Shown here piece after piece: positions 26,770-35,281 of a stretch of 64,000 nt of DNA. The notes beneath the pieces were generated by a model, which was not told the origin of the DNA, searched no databases, and was given only the letters and a program-made list of their open reading frames with translations. Made by a program: the position numbers and the translations under genes. Source of the stretch: Acidobacteriota bacterium (GTDB lineage: Bacteria; Acidobacteriota; Terriglobia; Bryobacterales; Bryobacteraceae); the NCBI GenBank assembly GCA_017307505.1, contig JAFKEE010000029.1:1-64000 (forward strand), in the 5' to 3' direction. Each line of letters begins with the position of its first letter. Positions within the stretch are counted from its first letter, which is position 1.

Positions 26770-28485
26770 GTGACGTCTCCCTCGGAAGCCCAAACCGGCA
26801 TTGAGCAGTTCCTGCGCCGGGAAGAAGAGAAAGATCTGCTGCGGTTCATCACCGCAGGCAGCGTGGACGACGGCAAATCCACTTTGATCGGCCGGCTGCT
26901 TTACGATTCCAAAGGCGTCTACGAAGATCAGATCACCTCGATCCGCAAAGCGACGGTGAATGAGACGGCGGGCGCGCTGGACTTCGCTCTGCTGACGGAC
27001 GGCCTGCGGGCCGAGCGCGAGCAGGGGATTACGATCGACGTGGCTTACCGCTATTTCGCAACCCCGAAACGCAAGTTCATCATCGCCGACACCCCGGGTC
27101 ATGAGCAGTACACGCGGAACATGGCTACCGGCGCTTCCACGGCGAACCTGGCTATCGTCCTTATCGATGCGCGCAACGGTGTGCTGCCGCAATCGCGACG
27201 CCACGCGTTCATCGCCTCGCTGCTTGGAATCCACCACGTTGTGGTGGCCGTGAACAAGATGGACCTGATGGATTACAGCGAGCAGGTCTTCAACCGGATC
27301 CGCGCCGAATTCAGTTCCTTTGCCGCGCAGCTCAATATTCCCGACCTTTACTTCATTCCGGTGAGCGCGCTGCTGGGCGACAACATCGTCACAAAGAGCG
27401 ACCGCATGCCGTGGTTTGAGGGCGCCAGCCTGCTGCACCATCTGGAGACCGTGCACATTGCCAGCGACCGGAATCTCTCTGAGATGCGCTTCCCGGTGCA
27501 GCTTGTGGTGCGGCCGAACCAGCAGTTCCGCGGTTATGCGGGCCAGGTCGCATCCGGAGTGCTGAGGCCGGGCGATCCCGTGATGGTGCTGCCTTCCGGG
27601 CGGACTTCCCGGGTGAAGTCGATTGTGACGTACGACGGAGAGGTCACTCGTGCGTTTCCCCCGATGTCGGTGACTGTGGCGCTGGAGGATGAAGTGGATG
27701 TGAGCCGCGGCAATATGCTGGCTCCGCCGTCACATCCGCCCCATGTGACGCGCTGCATCGACGCCCGACTGGTCTGGATGGGTGATCAACCGCTCGATCT
27801 ACGCCGGCAGTACCTGATCAAACACACGACACAAACGGTGAAAGCCCAGGTCCGTTTCATCCGGTACCGGGTGAATGTGAATACGCTCGAGAAGCTGCCG
27901 GCGCCGGAGCTGAGGCTCAACGAAATCGGCACCGTTGTGATCGACACCCACGCGCCACTCTTCGTGGACCAGTACCGCCGGAATCGGGCCACGGGCAGTT
28001 TTGTCCTGGTGGATCCCGTTTCCAACGCCACCGTCGCCGCGGGCATGGTTACGGGGCGCGACCCGAGAGTCGCGGATCCGACCATGCCGGAGTCACAGCC
28101 TGCGACGGAAGGACGAATTCCGGAAGCCGAGCGCCAGCAGCGCGTTGGACACGCATCTGCTCTGATCTGGATGAATGGGGGCGCCCATATCGGTTTCGCC
28201 GTGGAGAGCGAACTGTTCCAGAGGGGCTACCTTACGCATGTGATCGCGGCCCAGACGGACGGAAGCGTTCTACTGGAGCTTGCGCACAATCTCACGGCGG
28301 CCGGGCTGATTACTATCTGCGCTGCCGATTTCCTGTTTGAAGTGGAGCGTGAGCGGGCCGGGGCGTTGACTGAGCCTGAGCGGTTCTTGGAGGTCAACGC
28401 ATCGGCGTTCACGAGTCCGGAGGAAGCGGCGCAGGCGATCGTGAGGGAACTGGAAGCGAGAGGCATCACTCCTCGGAAGGTGTGA
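26770..28485 (+). CDS. cysN: Sulfate adenylyltransferase subunit 1 fused to a degenerate APS-kinase domain
   Basis: 571 residues; plain CysN proteins are about 430-475. The GTPase part is complete: GSVDDGKST (30-38), [13 protein letters not shown], then the two beta-barrel domains. From about residue 455 the tail aligns by eye with APS kinase: [24 protein letters not shown] and [15 protein letters not shown] correspond to the start, helix and ISPY regions of CysC. The P-loop is gone: GLSGSGKST is replaced by residues 470-478 (Gly-Gly-Ala-His-Ile-Gly-Phe-Ala-Val), and the DGDxxR motif is missing. It cannot be a working kinase and an intact cysC follows. The domain may be structural or sense APS/PAPS. 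GTG start, one base after cysD. Confidence 0.92.
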   Translation: MTSPSEAQTGIEQFLRREEEKDLLRFITAGSVDDGKSTLIGRLLYDSKGVYEDQITSIRKATVNETAGALDFALLTDGLRAEREQGITIDVAYRYFATPKRKFIIADTPGHEQYTRNMATGASTANLAIVLIDARNGVLPQSRRHAFIASLLGIHHVVVAVNKMDLMDYSEQVFNRIRAEFSSFAAQLNIPDLYFIPVSALLGDNIVTKSDRMPWFEGASLLHHLETVHIASDRNLSEMRFPVQLVVRPNQQFRGYAGQVASGVLRPGDPVMVLPSGRTSRVKSIVTYDGEVTRAFPPMSVTVALEDEVDVSRGNMLAPPSHPPHVTRCIDARLVWMGDQPLDLRRQYLIKHTTQTVKAQVRFIRYRVNVNTLEKLPAPELRLNEIGTVVIDTHAPLFVDQYRRNRATGSFVLVDPVSNATVAAGMVTGRDPRVADPTMPESQPATEGRIPEAERQQRVGHASALIWMNGGAHIGFAVESELFQRGYLTHVIAAQTDGSVLLELAHNLTAAGLITICAADFLFEVERERAGALTEPERFLEVNASAFTSPEEAAQAIVRELEARGITPRKV

Positions 28486-28517
28486 AGGACGGGGCAGAAT
28501 AGGACTAGGGGCGCAGT

Positions 28518-29090
28518 ATGCAAACAGGCTGTACATTATGGTTCACCGGAATGTCGGGCAGCGGCAAGAGCACGCTCTCCAATATGCTCAGCGACCGCCT
28601 GCGCGCGATGGGGGCGCGGGTGGAGGTGCTCGACGGCGATGTGATCCGGACTCAGTTATGCCGCGGCCTCACATTCAGCAAGCAGGACCGCGAGGAGAAT
28701 ATCCGGCGCATCGGTTTTGTCTGCGAACTGCTTACGCGCAATGGAGTGATTGCGATTGCCGCCGCGATTTCGCCCTATCGCGAAGGCAGGGATGAGCTGA
28801 GGGCGAGAATCGCCAACTTCGTGGAGATTCACATGGATTGTCCGGTGGACGTCCTGGTGGAACGCGACGTGAAGGGATTGTACAAGAAAGCCCTGGCGGG
28901 GGAGATCAAACATTTCACCGGGATCTCGGATCCGTATGAGCCGCCACTCGCGCCCGAGGTGATCATCGATTCGTCGAGGCAGACTCCGGAGGAAGGGGTA
29001 GCGGCGATCCTGAGCTGCCTGGAGGGGCTCGGCATCATCTCTTCTCCTTTCGAGATGACGCCGGAGTCGGGGGAATCACGCCAGAGTTGA
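28518..29090 (+). CDS. cysC: Adenylylsulfate (APS) kinase
   Basis: 190 residues, normal length. Walker A is GMSGSGKST (residues 11-19), followed by the substrate motif LDGDVIRTQLCRGLTFSKQD, ENIRRIGFV, AAISPYREGRD, and KGLYKKALAGEIKHFTGIDPYE-like sequence before PEVIIDS, all typical of CysC. It makes PAPS, the donor for the sulfotransferase at 16.6 kb. It lies 32 bases after cysN with AGGGGCG upstream, in one operon with cysD and cysN. It is the working kinase of the cluster, in contrast to the degenerate copy at the end of CysN. Confidence 0.95.
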   Translation: MQTGCTLWFTGMSGSGKSTLSNMLSDRLRAMGARVEVLDGDVIRTQLCRGLTFSKQDREENIRRIGFVCELLTRNGVIAIAAAISPYREGRDELRARIANFVEIHMDCPVDVLVERDVKGLYKKALAGEIKHFTGISDPYEPPLAPEVIIDSSRQTPEEGVAAILSCLEGLGIISSPFEMTPESGESRQS

Positions 29091-29139
29091 GGACTCGCCG
29101 GTTGCGCACGCTGCGGGGCGCCAGGCCGTAACCGGATCG

Positions 29140-30132
29140 TCAGTTCCTGGAAGCCGGGACCGGCTCACCGGCGCGAAGGCCTTCCGATTGGTCAGAGCGC
29201 GCGAGTTCCTCTCGCGCCACCGGTTTGACCTCGGTGCGCCAGAGATAGGGGGACACACGTTGTGTGCCCAGGACAGCCCCGGCCGCCTCGCCCATGCCCC
29301 ACGCCCAGGCAAGCGGTACGGTCGCAGCCAAGGATGCCAGGCTGACGCCGGACGATTTCCCCGCGCGCCGGAAGTTGATGCAGGCCCGTTTCCAATGAAG
29401 GAAGGCAATCGCCGGAGCCGCGAGAGGATACAGCAACCGCAGAGGCAGCGCCCATTGCCTGGTCCGCACTGCCCCGAAGCCAAGTCCGACGATGGCGAGC
29501 AGCAGGAATTCGTAAGCGCAGCCCGGCGGGTCGAAATGGCGCATCCGGGCCCTCTCTTCCAGGTAGAAGCGCCCGCCCTGCCGGCGCAGATGCCGGACCA
29601 GGAACGCGCCCATCAACATGTCGCCGGCGAGTGCGGAACCGCGCTGATGCAGCAGTTCGGTGCGGATCACAACGTTCCACCCACAGAGGACGCCGGTTGG
29701 GCCGCCTTTGACAGGCATCATCCATTCCCCGTAGCCGATCAGGAAGGACCCTTCCGCCCAGCAGGTGGTACGGTTGCCGGGCCGCAGTGCGGGACCGACG
29801 GCGTCCCATCCTTCCTCAAGGCGTTCGAGAATCATCTGTGTCCACTCCGGGTCAGGCAGGCAGTGATCCTCGGCGAGCATGACATAGGCGCTGGAGGCAA
29901 ACCCGATCCCGATAGCCCGCGCCTCGTGCAGATCCGCCGTCCCCACATCGACAATCACCAATCCAGGCGAGAGTGTAGCCGCCTGCACAGCGGAGGGACC
30001 CAGGTTGGCCGGACAGAGAACCAGGATCTCCAGAGCATCCCGGCAAGTCTGAGCCTCCCATGTATCCAGTGCAGCCAGAATCGTGTCGAAGCCCTTCATG
30101 GCGGGCAGCAGAATGGAAAGCCGGGGTTTCAT
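29140..30132 (-). CDS. Family-2-like glycosyltransferase
   Basis: 330 residues. The N-terminus has a GT2/GT-A start (LSILLPAMKGFDTILAALDTW), a strand ending in EILVLCPANLG, then VMLAEDHCLPDPEWTQMIL in place of the DxD region, and the later GGPTGVLCGWNVVIRTE. A hydrophobic pair near residues 215-260 suggests membrane association. It is likely to add a sugar to a surface glycan; donor and acceptor are unknown. Its ATG overlaps the stop of the GT8 gene by four bases (ATGA), so translation is coupled and the pair probably works on the same glycan. Confidence 0.75.
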   Translation of the reverse strand: MKPRLSILLPAMKGFDTILAALDTWEAQTCRDALEILVLCPANLGPSAVQAATLSPGLVIVDVGTADLHEARAIGIGFASSAYVMLAEDHCLPDPEWTQMILERLEEGWDAVGPALRPGNRTTCWAEGSFLIGYGEWMMPVKGGPTGVLCGWNVVIRTELLHQRGSALAGDMLMGAFLVRHLRRQGGRFYLEERARMRHFDPPGCAYEFLLLAIVGLGFGAVRTRQWALPLRLLYPLAAPAIAFLHWKRACINFRRAGKSSGVSLASLAATVPLAWAWGMGEAAGAVLGTQRVSPYLWRTEVKPVAREELARSDQSEGLRAGEPVPASRN

Positions 30133-31070
30133 AGAAATCTGTGCTTCCACAAGTATTGCTCCAGTGGATAGAGCAAGGCACGCAGGTGCCGGTCGTAGAT
30201 ACTGGTGAACCGGTCGCGGAGATGCGACGGTTCACGGGCGATGAGAGGGCGGGCGCCGGCCAGCGCTGCCTGGTAGGGAGCGTTGAAAGGTCCGGCGATG
30301 GGCGCCCGCCAGGGCTTCATGCGTCCGGCGAAGTGGACGATACCCGGCCGCTTCCATTCATCGCCGCCCTGCCTGTCAAATGGCCGGCCGGCGCGGCTCG
30401 CCAGAAGATTCCAGCATTGATCGAGATGTTTCCAGTCGTCCCACAGGACGGCATTCAAAGCTTCCTGGTGCAGGAAGTCTATGGGCTCGCGAGTGTACTC
30501 AAAATAGCGCAGGGCACGCTGCGTTACAGCGCGTTCCCGCCAGCGGCCGAGATGGATGAGGAGCACTCCGCAATTAAAGTAGGGTGTGTCCCGCTGGATG
30601 CCGAGCGCCCGCCAGTCTTTCACGCCGCGCGGACTGGAACACAGCGGGACGGCAGCATCGGCCGCGGCCGCCAATACATGCCCCTCCAGGGGCGTTGCCC
30701 AGAGCTCCGCGATATCGCCCAGCACCAGCATGTCGGCATCGAGAAACAGGACCCGCTCCAGACTGGAGGGCAGGACTTCGGGCAAGAGCAGCGGCGAAGA
30801 AGCCTCGGGGGGATAGTGGCGCACTCGCGGAGCTTTCGCCAGCAACCCTGGAGTCAGGAGAATCGAATGAGTTTTGAGGATCGAGGAGATGACACCCAGG
30901 GTGGCATCCGGAATTCCGGAGTGAACCAGATAGAGCTCACAGGCTGCACCGTGCCGGAGATGCTGCTTCAGGGAACTCAGCATCACCACGAGAGGTGTTA
31001 CATAGTGGCGGTTGACGGCGCAGACGATGGGTATGACCGGACTTGGATCCTGCGCCGCTGGCACGCACAT
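30129..31070 (-). CDS. Family-8 glycosyltransferase
   Basis: 313 residues. The GT8 signature is clear: IPIVCAVNRHYVTPLVVMLSSL at the N-terminus (donor-binding strand), the metal DxD in LFLDADMLVLGDI, TPYFNCGVLLIHLGRWRE, HQEALNAVLWDDW and a final HFAGRMKPW. These enzymes add galactose or glucose to lipopolysaccharide or glycogen-like acceptors. ATG 31070 puts the first strand close to the N-terminus; a TTG at 31124 would add 18 residues with no clear support. It is overlapped by the GT2-like gene by four bases and ends the pair's coupling there. Confidence 0.83.
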   Translation of the reverse strand: MCVPAAQDPSPVIPIVCAVNRHYVTPLVVMLSSLKQHLRHGAACELYLVHSGIPDATLGVISSILKTHSILLTPGLLAKAPRVRHYPPEASSPLLLPEVLPSSLERVLFLDADMLVLGDIAELWATPLEGHVLAAAADAAVPLCSSPRGVKDWRALGIQRDTPYFNCGVLLIHLGRWRERAVTQRALRYFEYTREPIDFLHQEALNAVLWDDWKHLDQCWNLLASRAGRPFDRQGGDEWKRPGIVHFAGRMKPWRAPIAGPFNAPYQAALAGARPLIAREPSHLRDRFTSIYDRHLRALLYPLEQYLWKHRFL

Positions 31071-31205
31071 ATCAGCGCACGCTCCGAAATACCATACCGT
31101 GTTCGCGACTCCATTTCCCCTCAATCATAAAGTAATTCGGCAAATGAACGGAAACGGTGATAAGGAAACGCCGCCTGCCAAATGACGCGGAGAAAAATCA
31201 AGGGG

Positions 31206-32450
31206 CTACACCGGATCGAAGTCCCAACCAAAGCCCGGACGGTCTGAGGGGGCAGTGTAGATGCCATCGGGGCCCCTGGTGACACGAAAATCCTCCTCGA
31301 AACGCTTGTAGACTTCCGGCGGACCTCCCGGAGCGGGCAGGAACATCTCCGCCCAGGGACTATTGGTGGTCGCCATGATGAAGTGGAGACCGTCCTGCGT
31401 CGTTCCACCGCCGTGAGGGATGACCGGGATGTCGTAGGCGGCGGCGAGGGCAGCGATCTTCCTGGCTTCCGTCAGACCGCCGCACCAGTGCAGGTCGGGC
31501 TGCCAGATCTCAGCGGACTCGTGTTCCAACAGATTGCGGAAGCCGTAGCGGCCATACTCGTGTTCGCCGGTGACGATGCGGGTGGAACGGATAGCCTTGC
31601 GCAGGCGGCCGAAGCCGGCGTAGTCGTGAGGCTGAAGCACCTCCTCCATCCAATAGATGCGATGCGGTTCCAGAAGGGCGGCCATCTCCAGGGTGTAGCG
31701 TTCAGTCCACGCCATCCAGCAATCGAGCATGATCTCGCCGTCCGGACCCAGCAGGGCTCGGGCTCGCTTCACGACTTCCTCATTCCGGCGCATTCCTTCG
31801 CGGCCGTCCGCAGGTCCGTGCGGCATGGCCAATTTGAGGCGCCGGAAACCAAACTCCACATGCTGCTCGAGGTCATTGCCGGTGCAGTAAGCGGGGATTC
31901 GATCCTTGGTTTGTCCTCCAAGCAGCTTGTAAACCGGCATCGCCAGGGCATTGCCAATGAGATCCCAGAGGGCCAGGTCGACTCCACTGATCGCATTCAT
32001 GGTCACGCCCATGCGGCCATAGTGCATGGTGGAGCGCCATTGGATGTCCCAGAGTTTTTCGATGTCAAAGGGGTCCTCACCCAGCAGCAGTTTCGTGAGG
32101 TGCCCCTCCACGATCGCGCCACCCCCGGCTCCTCCGCGGCCGTAGCCTTTGACGCCCTTGTCCGTGGCGATCTCCACCGTAAAGCCCGGCACTTTGCCGG
32201 GATCCGGAAAGAACAGCGAGCGGGTGGCCTTATAGCGTGGGTAAATCGACATCGGATTGGCGACTTCCACGGCCTGCGTGCTCCAGGAGCCAGGAGCGGG
32301 CGTATAGCTGGGTACCGGGCGCTTCGGCCGGGTGTTCACCAGACGAACGGAGGTGATCTTCAACCTGCTTTTACCGAGGTCAGGAAGCTGCGCCACAGCG
32401 GGGGCAGCGCCGGCAAGGAGTCCGGTGGAGAAGAAAGTACGGCGGTTCAT
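31206..32450 (-). CDS. Tat-exported enolase-superfamily (mandelate racemase-type) enzyme
   Basis: 414 residues. A Tat signal (MNRRTFFSTGLLAGAAPAVA) precedes a complete MR/MLE-type enolase fold: capping domain, then metal ligands at MLDCWMAWT, MEEVLQPHD and TGEHEYG, and DLHWCGGLTEARKIAAL with HGGGTTQD near the end. The latter resembles acid-sugar dehydratases such as L-rhamnonate or D-galactonate dehydratase. The usual members are cytosolic, so the Tat leader is unusual. The start at 32450 gives the signal. The reaction is probably dehydration or racemisation of a sugar acid; which one is unknown. Confidence 0.85.
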   Translation of the reverse strand: MNRRTFFSTGLLAGAAPAVAQLPDLGKSRLKITSVRLVNTRPKRPVPSYTPAPGSWSTQAVEVANPMSIYPRYKATRSLFFPDPGKVPGFTVEIATDKGVKGYGRGGAGGGAIVEGHLTKLLLGEDPFDIEKLWDIQWRSTMHYGRMGVTMNAISGVDLALWDLIGNALAMPVYKLLGGQTKDRIPAYCTGNDLEQHVEFGFRRLKLAMPHGPADGREGMRRNEEVVKRARALLGPDGEIMLDCWMAWTERYTLEMAALLEPHRIYWMEEVLQPHDYAGFGRLRKAIRSTRIVTGEHEYGRYGFRNLLEHESAEIWQPDLHWCGGLTEARKIAALAAAYDIPVIPHGGGTTQDGLHFIMATTNSPWAEMFLPAPGGPPEVYKRFEEDFRVTRGPDGIYTAPSDRPGFGWDFDPV

Positions 32451-32687
32451 GGTGATTGGCCCACACGATATCAGGATGCGGAGTGAACGGGAACCGCCAC
32501 GCAGCCGGTCGCGCTCTTCCACTCCCTTCGCAAGGGCGTTACGATGCCTGTGCCGTCCCGTGCGAACGAGGCCAGTCGCGAAGGGCGCAACGTCGAAGGG
32601 AGGGCGGAACCGCGCTGGCATCGGCAAGGAACCCGAAGTTCCCGGCGCGCCCGCAAAATCGGCTCGCTCCGAACGAATCGTCCGTCC

Positions 32688-32693
32688 TAGAAT
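32688..32693 (+). promoter_or_regulatory. -10-like box right before the methyltransferase start
   Basis: TAGAAT ends 6 bases before the ATG at 32700. This supports the upstream start, which carries the Tat-like leader, rather than the internal ATG at 32772. Confidence 0.4.
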
Positions 32694-32699
32694 TGAGAG

Positions 32700-33563
32700 A
32701 TGCTGAGGCGGCGTGCATTTCTCTGGGCAACGGCCCTTCCTGCGCTTCGAGGGCAGCAGAATCAGCCGAATATGTTTGGTAACGCCGAATCGTACGAGCG
32801 CTTCATGGGGCGTTGGAGCCGCCTGATGGCGCCCAAGCTGGTGGAGTTCAGCGGACTGGCGGCGGGAAGCCGCGTGCTGGACGTGGGCTCCGGCACGGGG
32901 TCGCTCGCCTTTGCGGTGGCAGGGCGCGACGAGCGGGCGCAGGTGGACGGGATTGACCCGTCAAAAGAGTACGTGGCTTTTGCAGCACAAAGGAACCGCT
33001 TCGCCGGGCGCGTGCGGTTCCAGGTGGGCGACGCGCAGAATCTTGGGATGCCGGATGGCCGGTTCGATGCGGCTCTCTCGCTGCTGGTGTTCAACTTCAT
33101 TCCCGATGAGCGAAAGGCCTTGCACGAGGTGCGCAGGGTGACCCGGCCGGGTGGGCGGATTGCCGCCGCGGTTTGGGATTACGGCGAGGGGATGCGCATG
33201 CTGCGCATATTCTGGGAGGCGGCCGTCGCAGTGGATCCGGAGGCAGGCAGGCTCTCAGAGAAGGCGATGAAGCTTTGCCGACAGGGCGAGTTGAGTGCCC
33301 TGTGGAAGCAGGCCGGCCTGGTAAATGTCCGGGAGGAGCCGCTCGAGATCGCCACGCGGTTCGAATCCTTCGCGGATTACTGGGACGGTTTCCTGCTGGG
33401 TCAGGGAACCGCAGGCGCTTACACGGTTCGGTTGAAACACGAGACGCAGGTAGCGCTCCGCAACGAACTGAAGAAGCGGCTGCAACTGCGGTCGGAGGCG
33501 GAGCCGTTCAGCCTGCCGGCGCGGGTCTGGGCCGTGCGAGGCGATGTGCCGTTCACTGCCTGA
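32700..33563 (+). CDS. Class I SAM-dependent methyltransferase with Tat-like leader
   Basis: 287 residues. The SAM-binding motif I is VLDVGSGTGSLAFAV, followed by VDGIDPSKEY (motif II acid), VGDAQNLGMPDGRFDAAL and VRRVTRPGGRIAAAVWDY, the order of UbiE/COQ5-like enzymes. The first 24 residues (LRRRAFLWATALPALRGQ) look like a Tat leader, which is odd for a SAM enzyme; the more common start for this family would be the internal ATG at 32772 (MFGNAESYERFMG). The -10 box before 32700 favours the longer form. Substrate unknown. Confidence 0.82.
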   Translation: MLRRRAFLWATALPALRGQQNQPNMFGNAESYERFMGRWSRLMAPKLVEFSGLAAGSRVLDVGSGTGSLAFAVAGRDERAQVDGIDPSKEYVAFAAQRNRFAGRVRFQVGDAQNLGMPDGRFDAALSLLVFNFIPDERKALHEVRRVTRPGGRIAAAVWDYGEGMRMLRIFWEAAVAVDPEAGRLSEKAMKLCRQGELSALWKQAGLVNVREEPLEIATRFESFADYWDGFLLGQGTAGAYTVRLKHETQVALRNELKKRLQLRSEAEPFSLPARVWAVRGDVPFTA

Positions 33564-33601
33564 CTGGACCGGCGCTGCGGCGCCAGTGGGGTGCAGTGGG
33601 C

Positions 33602-34162
33602 TCACACAGCCTGCTTGCTCATCCGGACGATGGGAAGCCTGGCGCCATTGGCGAGTGGAACTTCGATGTGTTCCACGGCAACATAGCCTTTCATGCGATA
33701 CAGTTTCTCGCCCGTGAGGGTGGCACCCATTTCAAATCTTCGAAAGCCCGCCGCCCGGGCCGCAGCCTCGCAAGCCTCGAGGATCCTCCCGCCGATGCCC
33801 TTTCGAGCCCAGTCCGGGTGAATGAAGAAGGCGCGAATTCTGGCTGCGTCGACCTCCGAATCCAGAAGGTCATCCTCACGGACATTGGCCTGATCACTGC
33901 CGAAGAGGGTCCTGCGCCTGCTCCATCCGCCGCAGCCGACAAGTCCGGCGTCCGGCGATTCCACGACATAGTAAGTCTGGTCGGCGATCAACTGAGTGTC
34001 CACGCCGAAGACGGTCCCGAGCGCGCCGGCGATCTGTTCCTGTGAGTAGTCACCGGCCTGCAACCGGCGGACGGAGATCTCGATAAGCGCACGGAGTGCC
34101 GCGACGTCTGAAGGGCGCGCTGCGCGCAGAGGAAGGGCGTCCGGGCTGGAAGAGCGGTCCAT
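33602..34162 (-). CDS. GNAT-family N-acetyltransferase
   Basis: 186 residues with the GNAT fold: LRAARPSDVAALRALIE at the N-terminus, then AARIRAFFIHPDWARKGIGGRILEACEAAARAAG, which contains the acetyl-CoA pyrophosphate loop (RKGIGG), and MKGYVAVEHIEV at the end. It acetylates an amine; the acceptor is unknown. It is the last gene of a likely three-gene operon (DUF1801, VOC, GNAT) and starts four bases after the VOC stop. Confidence 0.85.
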   Translation of the reverse strand: MDRSSSPDALPLRAARPSDVAALRALIEISVRRLQAGDYSQEQIAGALGTVFGVDTQLIADQTYYVVESPDAGLVGCGGWSRRRTLFGSDQANVREDDLLDSEVDAARIRAFFIHPDWARKGIGGRILEACEAAARAAGFRRFEMGATLTGEKLYRMKGYVAVEHIEVPLANGARLPIVRMSKQAV

Positions 34163-34166
34163 TGCG

Positions 34167-34565
34167 CTATTCCAGCGGCCGGCCCTGAGGCGCCGGCTTG
34201 CGCCGGAGTTCCACCAGTCCGAAGATGTTGCCCTCTGGATCGACGCCGTCCCAGGTGCCCCAGGGCCGTTCGATCAGGACCACTCCAAGCGTTCTCAGGC
34301 GAGCCAGTTCCGCCTCGAGATGCCCGGCTTCGAGAACCAGCTTATATGGGCTCTCCTCACGCGGTGTGGGCGGCGAGGTGATGTTGATCTGTTGTGCGAG
34401 ATGCGGCGGGATTGCGTGCAGAGCCAAGGTCGTTGAGCCGGCGTCAAACTCCAGCCAGGTGTCTCCGCGCGACTCATCCAGCGGGCGCAGCCCCAAAACC
34501 TGCGTGTAGAACTTCTCCATTACGGGCAGCGACTTCACGAAGAGCATTGTGGATTGGAGGCGCAT
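34167..34565 (-). CDS. VOC/glyoxalase-fold protein
   Basis: 132 residues with two beta-alpha-beta-beta-beta modules: LFVKSLPVMEKFYTQVLGL then TWLEFDAGSTTLALHA; second module YKLVLEAGHLEAELARLRTLG then GTWDGVDPEGNIFGLVEL. The final Glu and the D-PEGN motif are the classic vicinal-oxygen-chelate ending. Members bind a metal and act as glyoxalase, dioxygenase or antibiotic-binding proteins; many are of unknown job. ATG 34565 begins directly at the first module; an upstream frame to 34874 overlaps the next gene and is Arg/Pro/Ser-rich. Middle gene of the DUF1801-VOC-GNAT operon. Confidence 0.83.
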   Translation of the reverse strand: MRLQSTMLFVKSLPVMEKFYTQVLGLRPLDESRGDTWLEFDAGSTTLALHAIPPHLAQQINITSPPTPREESPYKLVLEAGHLEAELARLRTLGVVLIERPWGTWDGVDPEGNIFGLVELRRKPAPQGRPLE

Positions 34566-34612
34566 GTGGTGATGGTGGCTTGCGAGTGAAGGCGGGTCAG
34601 CAACTTCGGTAC

Positions 34613-35038
34613 TCAGAGATGGCGGATCCACTCCTGGAGTAGATGGGTGAAAGCCAGTCGCTCTGCTTCTATGTGCTCCAGATCCCGAAAGGTCACCAGG
34701 GCGCGGTCCTTCGCCAGCCATTCCAGGAGGGAGTGCGGATCGGGAATTGAAACACCGGTTTCGGAAATGGCATTCTTTTTCGCACCAAAGTGGAGGATCA
34801 CGCCGAGGCCGCCGCGGGCACGCAGGTTCATCGTGGCGAAATGCTCTGTGATGAAAAAGCTGGGCGCGTTCCATTTGATGGCTTCGCCGATGGCCGGATC
34901 GACCGACAGAATCAATTGGCGCAAGGCGAGGATCTCCGGCTTGCGCGGGTGATCGAGATTCGCAAGAAAGACATCCACGCTCCCGGAGGAAGAGAGCGCA
35001 GGCAGAGGGGACCGCGGTCTGGCAGGTTTCGGTTTCAT
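34613..35038 (-). CDS. DUF1801 (YdhG-like) protein
   Basis: 141 residues. The DUF1801 pattern is visible: VDVFLANLDHPRKPEILALRQLI, then GEAIKWNAPSFF, LRARGGLGVILHFG and the C-terminal helix. The fold resembles the frataxin-like/YdhG group; its function is unknown. First gene of an operon with VOC and GNAT genes; such trios are frequent in soil bacteria and often look like accessory stress or detoxification genes. Confidence 0.82.
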   Translation of the reverse strand: MKPKPARPRSPLPALSSSGSVDVFLANLDHPRKPEILALRQLILSVDPAIGEAIKWNAPSFFITEHFATMNLRARGGLGVILHFGAKKNAISETGVSIPDPHSLLEWLAKDRALVTFRDLEHIEAERLAFTHLLQEWIRHL

Positions 35039-35281
35039 GGCGGCTGGCGCGTGCCTGGTTCGTGCCTCAGTTTAGCTTACGAAACGGGAAGAGGGGCCTG
35101 GCTTCGCTGGCCGGTCCCCCTAACGCCGTAATCCCTGTAGACTGTTGGGGGACGCGAGCAGTATGCGTTTCACCGGATTCACCGAAGCGAATCAGATCCG
35201 CACCCCCTGCCTTCCGGCCGGACCGGCGGAATACTGTCCTCGTCTGCCGGCGCCCCGAAGGGCGTCATGGGAGCAATCATT

